6,092 bases of DNA from Verrucomicrobiota bacterium (GTDB lineage: Bacteria > Verrucomicrobiota > Verrucomicrobiia > Chthoniobacterales > UBA10450), in assembly GCA_003218735.1 (NCBI GenBank), contig QHOJ01000071.1, positions 1 through 6,092 of the forward strand, in the 5' to 3' direction. The position numbers and the translations under genes were made by a program. Below the pieces are notes generated by a model. That model was not told the origin of the DNA, did no database searches, and saw only the letters and a list, made by a program, of their open reading frames with translations. This document shows positions 1 to 5,476 of this stretch, piece after piece. The stretch's first letter is position 1, and each line of letters starts with the position of its first letter.

Positions 1-1
1 C

Positions 2-112
2 CGCGTAAACGAAGAAAGCTTCCGCTGGCCGATTGCCAGTCTCCACTATGGTTGGTTTAACGCCATCCGCCGCGCTGTCGAGAATGAAGCAGAAAAAATT
101 CCGAACTTGTGA
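2..112 (+). CDS. C-terminal fragment of an unrecognised protein (5' end outside window)
   Basis: An open frame enters from the left edge and stops at TGA 110-112, giving 36 residues that begin RVNEESFRWPIASLHYGW and end EAEKIPNL. The composition looks coding: many codons end in C or G, and the residues are a plausible soluble or peripheral mix with no low-complexity sequence. I do not recognise the family. The gene is co-directional with purF and sits 55 bp upstream of it, so it is probably in the same transcript. The stop may not be the true end. A run of six A (93-98) precedes it, and the next frame stays open to 171 with coding-like content, so a one-base indel is possible (see the 109-171 entry). 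Function is unknown. Confidence 0.55.
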   Translation, partial: RVNEESFRWPIASLHYGWFNAIRRAVENEAEKIPNL

Positions 113-171
113 AGACCGGTCTGGAACGCGAGATTGATCGCCTGTACTATTTGGTGAATTATCCAGTGTGA
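109..171 (+). other. 20-codon frame chained by GTGA overlaps; possible tiny ORF or frameshifted tail of the upstream gene
   Basis: GTG at 109-111 overlaps the upstream stop TGA (110-112), and the frame ends at TGA 169-171, which overlaps the purF start GTG (168-170). It encodes MKTGLEREIDRLYYLVNYPV. GTGA overlaps are typical of translationally coupled genes, so it could be a tiny coupled ORF. No Shine-Dalgarno sequence is visible before 109. Alternatively it is the genuine end of the upstream gene: one extra A in the A-run at 93-98 would read EAEKNSELVK and then continue into this frame, so the upstream gene would itself end with a GTGA overlap on purF. I find the second reading more natural, but sequence alone cannot decide. 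Confidence 0.35.
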
Positions 172-1670
172 TCTCCCCCCCAGACCAAATCGATATTGAC
201 CAGGCACCGGACTCCGCTGCGTTCCCGCAGCATGAGTGCGGGCTCTTCGGCGTATTTGGGCATCCAAATGCTGCGGTGTTGACCTACTACGGCCTATTCG
301 CGTTACAGCATCGCGGCCAGGAAAGCGCAGGGATCGTCACCAGTAACGGACCGGGCACCAGTTTTCTTATGCACAAAGATATGGGCCTGGTGTCGCAGGT
401 CTTTGGCCAGTACGAGCTGGCGAAACTCAAGGGTACACGTGCGATCGGCCACACCCGCTATTCAACGACAGGCACGAGTACGATTAAAAATGCGCAGCCT
501 TTTGTTGTCGATTGTGTGCGTGGGCAAATGGCCATTGCGCATAATGGAAATTTGATTAATGCCGATCTTTTGCGCGACGAATTGGAGCGGAAAGGATCAA
601 TCTTCCAAACAACCGCCGATAGCGAAATCATTCTGCACCTGCTTGCGCAACCATCCGAGAATGGCGGCAACGTGCTGGCCGCGCTGCGCAGGATTGAGGG
701 CGCATTTTCGCTCGTAATCATGAGCGAGCGCGAGCTTATCGCTGTGCGCGACCCTTTTGGCTGGCGGCCGCTTTCGCTCGGTAAACTCGATGGCGCTTAT
801 ATTCTGGCTTCAGAAACGTGTGCCTTTGATCTTATTCACGCGGAATTCATTCGTGAAATTGAACCAGGCGAAGTGTTGATCATCGATGAAAACGGATTGC
901 GCTCGGAACGACCTTTCCCGGACGAACGGCCCGCGTTCTGCATGTTTGAATATGTTTATTTCGCACGTCCGGACAGCATGATCAGCGGCGTAAATGTCGG
1001 AAAGGTGCGAATGGAAATGGGGCGCGAGCTCGCTCGTAAGTTTCCGGTCGATGCAGATATCGTCGTGCCGGTCCCCGATTCTGGTAATTATGCTGCGCTT
1101 GGTTTCGCAGAAGAACTAAAGATTCCCTACGCCCACGCTTTCGTCCGCAATCACTATATTGGACGCACATTTTTGCAGCCGAGTCAGCTCATTCGCGATT
1201 TCGATGTCCGGGTAAAACTGAATTTAATCAAGGAAATGGTCGCCGGAAAACGCGTCGTGGTTGTGGACGATTCAATTGTGCGGGGCACGACGTCGCGCGC
1301 TCGCGTTGTGAACCTGCGGGAGGCGGGCGCGAAGGAAGTGCACATGCGAGTGAGCTGTCCGCCACATCGATTCCCTTGTCATTACGGCATCGATTTTCCT
1401 GATCCGGAAAAGTTGATTGCCAATCAGATGTCGATGGAAGAAATCTGCAATTATCTCGGCGTCGACAGCCTCGGCTATCTCGATGTCGAAGGCATGGTGC
1501 GAGCGACTGGAAAGCCATTGAAGAGCTTTTGCCTCGCCTGTTTCACCGGCGATTATCCCCTACCCGTCGATCCTGCGCTCGACAAATTCATCATGGAAAA
1601 ACGCGAACAGCGAGCGAAAGCACTCGCCGATCAGGAAACACATCCGACGCTGTTTGCGGATCTGAAATAG
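168..1670 (+). CDS. purF: Amidophosphoribosyltransferase (glutamine PRPP amidotransferase)
   Basis: PurF catalyses the first committed step of de novo purine synthesis: PRPP + glutamine gives 5-phosphoribosylamine + glutamate, in the cytoplasm. The 500-residue product has an N-terminal Ntn-type glutaminase domain and a C-terminal type I phosphoribosyltransferase domain. Visible landmarks are the catalytic Cys24 in HECGLFG (freed by removal of a 23-residue propeptide), GHTRYSTTG at 94-102, HNGN at 125-128, the flexible PRPP loop NHYIGRTFLQPSQ at 328-340, and the PRPP-binding motif VVVVDDSIVRGTTS at 363-376. Cys258, Cys404, Cys455 and Cys458 (FCLACF) match the four [4Fe-4S] ligands of the Bacillus-type enzyme, so this is the Fe-S form rather than the E. 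coli form. The start is GTG 168: the frame is closed upstream by TGA 135-137, and GGTGA at 153-157 is a possible ribosome binding site. It forms an operon with purM downstream. The protein looks full length and intact. Confidence 0.98.
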   Translation: MISPPDQIDIDQAPDSAAFPQHECGLFGVFGHPNAAVLTYYGLFALQHRGQESAGIVTSNGPGTSFLMHKDMGLVSQVFGQYELAKLKGTRAIGHTRYSTTGTSTIKNAQPFVVDCVRGQMAIAHNGNLINADLLRDELERKGSIFQTTADSEIILHLLAQPSENGGNVLAALRRIEGAFSLVIMSERELIAVRDPFGWRPLSLGKLDGAYILASETCAFDLIHAEFIREIEPGEVLIIDENGLRSERPFPDERPAFCMFEYVYFARPDSMISGVNVGKVRMEMGRELARKFPVDADIVVPVPDSGNYAALGFAEELKIPYAHAFVRNHYIGRTFLQPSQLIRDFDVRVKLNLIKEMVAGKRVVVVDDSIVRGTTSRARVVNLREAGAKEVHMRVSCPPHRFPCHYGIDFPDPEKLIANQMSMEEICNYLGVDSLGYLDVEGMVRATGKPLKSFCLACFTGDYPLPVDPALDKFIMEKREQRAKALADQETHPTLFADLK

Positions 1671-1760
1671 TCTGTCATGTCGGAGCGAAGCGAAGCGTAC
1701 TCGAGAAAATCTCTTGCTGTTAACAATGAGAGATGCCTCGACTCCGTTCGACATGACAGA
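1671..1760. repeat. 90-bp MITE-like palindromic element between purF and purM
   Basis: The two ends are a perfect 12-bp inverted repeat: TCTGTCATGTCG at 1671-1682 and CGACATGACAGA at 1749-1760. Inner arms also pair (ATCTCT 1709-1714 with AGAGAT 1729-1734) around a loop containing the palindrome TGTTAACA. The middle is imperfectly palindromic and GAGCGAAGCGAAGC-rich. AAATAG lies directly outside both ends (1665-1670 and 1761-1766), as a 6-bp target-site duplication would; the left copy contains the purF stop codon. It encodes no transposase, so if mobile it would be non-autonomous. From memory, palindromic intergenic repeats of this style recur in some environmental bacterial genomes; this cannot be verified here. 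As RNA it would fold into a long hairpin between purF and purM. No T-tract follows, so it is not an obvious intrinsic terminator. Confidence 0.8.
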
Positions 1761-2775
1761 AAATAGGAAGGCATATGCGCGAGCGGGCGTGGATGTCGAT
1801 CTCGGCAATAAGCTTAAGCGACGAATTCAAACGCTTGTTAGACAAACGCACGGGCTTCAAGTCCTCGGAAAAATCGGCGGCTTTGGCGGCTTGTTCGCGC
1901 CGAACTTTTCCGGAGTGCGCGAACCGATTCTGGTCGCAAGCATCGATGGCGTCGGGACGAAATTGAAAATCGCATTCGCGATGAACAAGCACGACACCAT
2001 TGGCGCCGATCTGTTGAACCACTGCGTGAACGATGTCGCCGTGCTCGGTGCCCAACCGCTTTTCTTTCTCGATTACATCGGGTGCGACAGGCTTGAACCG
2101 AAAGTTTTTCGCCAACTGTTACGTGGACTTTCGCGTGCGTGTCGCTTGGCGGGTTGCGCGTTGCTTGGTGGTGAGACAGCGCAAATGCCCGGAATGTATC
2201 GCAAAGGCGAATACGATCTGGCCGGCTGCATTGTCGGTATGATCGATCGCGCCAGAATCATCGACGGCGGCAATATCAAACCGGGCGACGTTATTTTGGG
2301 TCTTGCCTCAAACGGCTTGCACACGAACGGTTACTCGCTCGCACGTAAAATTTTGCTCGAGAAGATGGGGCTGAAGGTTAGCTCACATCTGCCCGAATCG
2401 AATGTCACGGTCGGCGAAGAACTTTTGCGCGTGCACAAAAATTATCAGCAGCTGCTGGCGAAAGTTCCCAGCGGAATCATCAAGGGTTTGGCACACATTA
2501 CCGGTGGCGGTTTGATCGACAATCTTCCTCGCATTCTCCCAAAAAGCTGCGACGCCGTCATCGACACGAAGAGCTGGCGAGTGCCGCCAATATTCCAAAT
2601 TTTGCAACGAAATGGAGATGTTGATCCTGTGGAGATGTATCAGGTTTTTAACATGGGCATCGGCATGGTTGCGATCGTGTCGGAAGGCGATGTGCCAAGG
2701 ACGATGTCGATCTTAAAGGCAAGGCAGATTGGCCGAACCGAGCTCGGAAACGGCAAAACCAACCTGGTTTTCTAA
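1753..2775 (+). CDS. purM: Phosphoribosylformylglycinamidine cyclo-ligase (AIR synthetase)
   Basis: PurM performs the ATP-dependent ring closure of FGAM to aminoimidazole ribonucleotide, a later step of the pathway begun by PurF. From ATG 1753 the product is 340 residues, close to the E. coli enzyme (about 345), and its N-terminus MTENRKAYARAGVDVDLGN aligns in style with the family's ...YKDAGVDIDAGN. Family motifs are the glycine-rich GGFGGLF (42-48), DGVGTKLK (65-72), CVNDVAVLGAQPLFFLDY (91-108), LLGGETAQMPGMY (137-149), LASNGLHTNGYSLARKIL (184-201), HITGGGLIDNLPRILP (248-263) and FNMGIGMV (299-306). The gene is co-directional with purF, 82 bp after its stop. The frame extends upstream to TTG 1714 and ATG 1726, but those extra residues (MRDASTPFD and before) come from the palindromic repeat at 1671-1760 and are not family sequence. 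Even ATG 1753 lies in the right arm of that repeat, and none of the candidate starts has a good Shine-Dalgarno. purN does not follow. Confidence 0.96.
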   Translation: MTENRKAYARAGVDVDLGNKLKRRIQTLVRQTHGLQVLGKIGGFGGLFAPNFSGVREPILVASIDGVGTKLKIAFAMNKHDTIGADLLNHCVNDVAVLGAQPLFFLDYIGCDRLEPKVFRQLLRGLSRACRLAGCALLGGETAQMPGMYRKGEYDLAGCIVGMIDRARIIDGGNIKPGDVILGLASNGLHTNGYSLARKILLEKMGLKVSSHLPESNVTVGEELLRVHKNYQQLLAKVPSGIIKGLAHITGGGLIDNLPRILPKSCDAVIDTKSWRVPPIFQILQRNGDVDPVEMYQVFNMGIGMVAIVSEGDVPRTMSILKARQIGRTELGNGKTNLVF

Positions 2776-2793
2776 TGGAGCGATTAAGTTAAA

Positions 2794-2847
2794 CACAGAC
2801 CTTAAGTCTGGGTGGCCGGCCCTGTCACGGCGGAGCCGACGGGGCAG
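2794..2847. terminator. Two hairpins in the purM / GH-GT convergent junction; possible weak bidirectional terminator
   Basis: purM ends at 2775 and the opposing gene ends at 2825, so the two transcripts converge here. A first small hairpin is CAGAC 2796-2800 with GTCTG 2806-2810 around CTTAA. A second, GC-rich one has outer arms GCCCTG 2819-2824 and CGGGGC 2840-2845 (one G-U pair) and inner arms CGGC 2828-2831 and GCCG 2835-2838 around GGA. Position suits termination of both transcripts, but neither hairpin is followed by a T-tract on either strand. The second hairpin overlaps the last codons of the - strand gene (its SAPSAPP tail). They may instead be remnants of dispersed repeats. Confidence 0.4.
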
Positions 2848-5410
2848 AATCAATTACATCCATCGAGACTTCAACCGTCGGCGCCGGTTTAAGCTTACTC
2901 TTCTTGTTCGGGCGCATGATCCGCTCAAGGCCTGCGCGCTGCGCTGCAAGATCGACAAGCTCGGCTACGCGCGACTTCAAGGCACGCGCTCGTGTTGCGA
3001 GAAAAATTACAAAGAGCAAGTACGGGATGATAAACCAAAGATCGACATGAGAAATGTTGAGCTGCCGATATACCAAAAGAGCTAACACAATGAGATTGAA
3101 GATTACTGTTGTAGTAACCAAACGGTCACGCAATCGAACGCGCGTCAGGCATTTTCCGCCTCCATGGTATTCGGTGACGGTTTGCAGCGCGATGCTCCAC
3201 CAAAAATTCCCGTAAATCTGAATGTCCCACTCGTTCCAGCCTGTATCGGTGGAATAGCGCCAGCCTTCTTCCTCGAGTAACTGGAAGATCGCGCCCAACA
3301 AATAATGCCGGTCGCGGCCCCCTTCGCTCCAAAAGATTCGGCGTCCCAGACGGCCGATAGCACTTCTACCCGTAGGCAAATATTCGTGCGCGCGAATTAC
3401 GCTCCGCGGTGTCCGTTTAAAATGCAGCCAGGTGAAATACCGCGACCACCCTCTTACGAGTGGTTGAGCGAAAGCCAGGAGCATGACGAGCAGTCGCGCG
3501 TGCACCGTGTCGAATTTTGGCTCGATCGACGTGCGTACCATGTAGGAGAGCGCCACGCAGAGTGTACCGCCAAACATGAGGTACGGCACGATGCGCAAGG
3601 GGGGCAAAAAAAATCCGAGACCAAAAAGAAAAATCGTCAGCGCGAACCATTCAATACTGCTCAGATAAGTGGCGACTTCCGACTGTGGCGTAGGATAAAT
3701 CGACTGAAAAAATCCCTCGCCAAATATTCCGTGATAAATAACGGGCCGGTTAATGAACCAACTAAAACGCGGCGTTCCATAAATCTGGCCGCGCCATTTC
3801 GCGGCGCCGGTGGGACCGAAAAAGATCAAATGTTTAAAGCGGAGCAGCGATTCCGCTTCGCCGTAGCCGTCCTGTTGTTTTAAAAACGCCCGCAGCGTAA
3901 ACCGGCGATGATGCCACACGAGCGCGGTTGGGCTGAAAGCAATCACGCAGCCGGCCTGCTGGAGCCGCCAGCAGAAATCGACATCGTCACCGGCTTTGTG
4001 GTATTCGGGATCGAAACCGCCGATGTTTTCAAATGCCCACCGATAAAATGCCATATTACAACCAGGAATGTGCTCGGCGATTGTATCTGTGAGCAAAACA
4101 TGGCTGGGTCCGCCTGGCGCTGCTGCCACGCAGGCTTGGATCCAATTCTGCGCGGGTGGAGTCACGTTCGGACCGCCCACTCCCGCGTAATCGCCGCTCA
4201 CGAGGGTGCCAATTAAATAGTAAAGCCAGTCAACATCCGCCATGCAGTCGGAATCTGTGTAGGCGAAAACCTCGCCCTTCGCCGCCGCCGCGCCCGTATT
4301 CCGCGCGTGACTCAGACCGTGGTTTTCCTGGTAGATATAGCGAACGTGCGGGAATTGCTCAGCGATATCGCGCGTATCGTCGGTCGAACCGTCATCGACC
4401 AGAACGATTTCATAATCGGGATAGATCAGCTTGCCTAAAGAATCCAGGCAGGCGGCGAGCGTTCGGCCGCCGTTATAAGAACAAACAATTACGGAAACAA
4501 ATGGCGCGTGCGGCAACCGCCGGTGCGGCAATGCAGAATGTTCGCGACCAAGTTTCTCCTTCAGCATGTAAAACGATTTCTTCGGCTCGCGCTCGCGCGT
4601 GACGATCCCAAACGCCCAATCGCTAATATCCCGGCCGCCGGTGAACCATTCGTCCGTCCAGGTAAAAAAGATGGTTCCGGCAAGACCGCATTTCACCACG
4701 CTATCCACATGCCAGCCGAGCATTTCCGCCTGCTCCTCCTGCGAATGGCGAATCGTGTCCATGCCGAATTCGCCAAGGATGAGCGGACGTTCCTCGGTCA
4801 GATTTTGAAGGCGCAGGAGGTAACGTTCGAAATCGCGCTGATCATGCAGATAAACATTAAAACAGCAAAAATCGACATTCTGCGGCAGGAGATATTCGGT
4901 CGGTGGATAAGTGGCGTATGAAAAAAGAACATTTGGATCAATTGCGCGCCCGATCTGAATTAATCTCTCGATAAATTCCGTGACACGGCGCACACCGAGC
5001 CACCGCACCATCGTGCTGGAGATTTCGTTCCCGACCAGATACCCGAATATCGCCGAATGGCCGGCATTCTCACTCACTGCGATACGAAGCGCTTCGGCAA
5101 TCTCCTGGCGTGTTTTCCTGTTACGTAGGAATTCGACGTGTTTCGCCCATGGCAGCGTAACAAGCACTCGCATCCCCGCGCTGGCGCAGCGATCAAGAAA
5201 CCAGCGCGGCGGAGCATGATAAATCCGCACGAGGTTCAGGCCAGCCTCGCGCATCAGTGCAAGATCGATATCGATCTGCTCAGGTTTTCCCAGATAATTC
5301 CCGTGCGCGTCCGGCTTAAAGGGTCCGTAAGTGACGCCTTTAACAAAAAACTTCTGGTCCCCTTCGAAAAGAAATTTCGCGACCGGGCGAATTCGCGAGT
5401 TTGCGCTCAC
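2825..5410 (-). CDS. Membrane-anchored fusion: clan GH-A glycosidase-like domain + family 2 glycosyltransferase
   Basis: 861 residues. Residues 10-290 form a TIM-barrel glycosidase-like domain (FFVKGVTYGPF at 21, NLVRIYHAPP at 59). The two clan GH-A catalytic glutamates are visible: acid/base Glu129 in GNEIS and nucleophile Glu214 in LGEFG, with the strand-8 Trp251 in FFTWTDEW. It resembles GH2/GH5 catalytic barrels without accessory domains. Residues 304-540 are a GT2 (GT-A fold) domain: VSVIVCSYNGG, VDDGSTDDT (338-346), the metal-binding TDSD (385-388), GCNMAFYR (450) and the acidic GDDVDF (474-479), followed by WHHRR (499-503). A processive QxxRW motif is not seen. Predicted membrane segments lie at about 586-603, 606-625, 637-655, 768-783 and 789-806, with a Trp-rich module at about 690-765 between them. 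There is no signal peptide, so both catalytic domains should be cytoplasmic. It probably builds or remodels a cell-surface or exported glycan; the sugar is unknown. The GTG start is supported by a strong ribosome binding site. Confidence 0.93.
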   Translation of the reverse strand: MSANSRIRPVAKFLFEGDQKFFVKGVTYGPFKPDAHGNYLGKPEQIDIDLALMREAGLNLVRIYHAPPRWFLDRCASAGMRVLVTLPWAKHVEFLRNRKTRQEIAEALRIAVSENAGHSAIFGYLVGNEISSTMVRWLGVRRVTEFIERLIQIGRAIDPNVLFSYATYPPTEYLLPQNVDFCCFNVYLHDQRDFERYLLRLQNLTEERPLILGEFGMDTIRHSQEEQAEMLGWHVDSVVKCGLAGTIFFTWTDEWFTGGRDISDWAFGIVTREREPKKSFYMLKEKLGREHSALPHRRLPHAPFVSVIVCSYNGGRTLAACLDSLGKLIYPDYEIVLVDDGSTDDTRDIAEQFPHVRYIYQENHGLSHARNTGAAAAKGEVFAYTDSDCMADVDWLYYLIGTLVSGDYAGVGGPNVTPPAQNWIQACVAAAPGGPSHVLLTDTIAEHIPGCNMAFYRWAFENIGGFDPEYHKAGDDVDFCWRLQQAGCVIAFSPTALVWHHRRFTLRAFLKQQDGYGEAESLLRFKHLIFFGPTGAAKWRGQIYGTPRFSWFINRPVIYHGIFGEGFFQSIYPTPQSEVATYLSSIEWFALTIFLFGLGFFLPPLRIVPYLMFGGTLCVALSYMVRTSIEPKFDTVHARLLVMLLAFAQPLVRGWSRYFTWLHFKRTPRSVIRAHEYLPTGRSAIGRLGRRIFWSEGGRDRHYLLGAIFQLLEEEGWRYSTDTGWNEWDIQIYGNFWWSIALQTVTEYHGGGKCLTRVRLRDRLVTTTVIFNLIVLALLVYRQLNISHVDLWFIIPYLLFVIFLATRARALKSRVAELVDLAAQRAGLERIMRPNKKSKLKPAPTVEVSMDVIDSAPSAPP

Positions 5411-5415
5411 AGCGG

Positions 5416-5424
5416 CCTCTTCCT
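5416..5424 (-). promoter_or_regulatory. Shine-Dalgarno site of the GH-GT2 gene
   Basis: On the - strand this reads AGGAAGAGG, five bases before GTG (5408-5410). It is the clearest ribosome binding site in the window and is the main reason for choosing GTG 5410 as the start. The product then begins MSANSRIRPVAKFLFEGDQ, directly entering the glycosidase-like domain. Confidence 0.75.
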
Positions 5425-5476
5425 AGTCTAAGCACCGCGCCGACGCAAAGTTTTTGGTTCGGATGCCAGTCGCGCC

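Noticed and set aside
1228..1518. 96-codon open frame on the - strand within purF
   Set aside because: Antisense to the well-conserved PRPP-binding and Fe-S region of purF; no recognisable content.
1714..1752. N-terminal extension of PurM starting at TTG 1714 or ATG 1726
   Set aside because: The added residues are encoded by the repeat and have no counterpart in the PurM family; 340 residues from ATG 1753 already matches the family length.
1671..1760. Palindrome as an intrinsic terminator or a riboswitch upstream of purM
   Set aside because: There is no T-tract after the stem and no recognisable purine or PRPP aptamer core. The terminal repeats and flanking AAATAG fit an inserted repeat better.
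1775..1966. 63-codon frame with a good AGGAAGG ribosome binding site before ATG 1775
   Set aside because: Out of frame with purM, which is clearly coding here (KAYARAGVDVD). The product has shadow-like composition, so the SD-ATG match is probably incidental.
1720..2115. 131-codon open frame on the - strand over the purM start
   Set aside because: Antisense to conserved PurM motifs. Its end reads through the palindromic repeat (HVERSRGISHC), a typical translation of such repeats.
3305..3883. 192-codon open frame on the + strand
   Set aside because: It lies wholly antisense to the GT2 and membrane part of the fusion gene. Its product is basic and low in structure, typical of a frame opposite a codon-biased gene.
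4156..4921. Overlapping + strand open frames of 137-148 codons
   Set aside because: They are antisense to the glycosidase and GT2 domains and show Arg/Pro/Ser-rich shadow composition. The - strand reading carries clear catalytic motifs.
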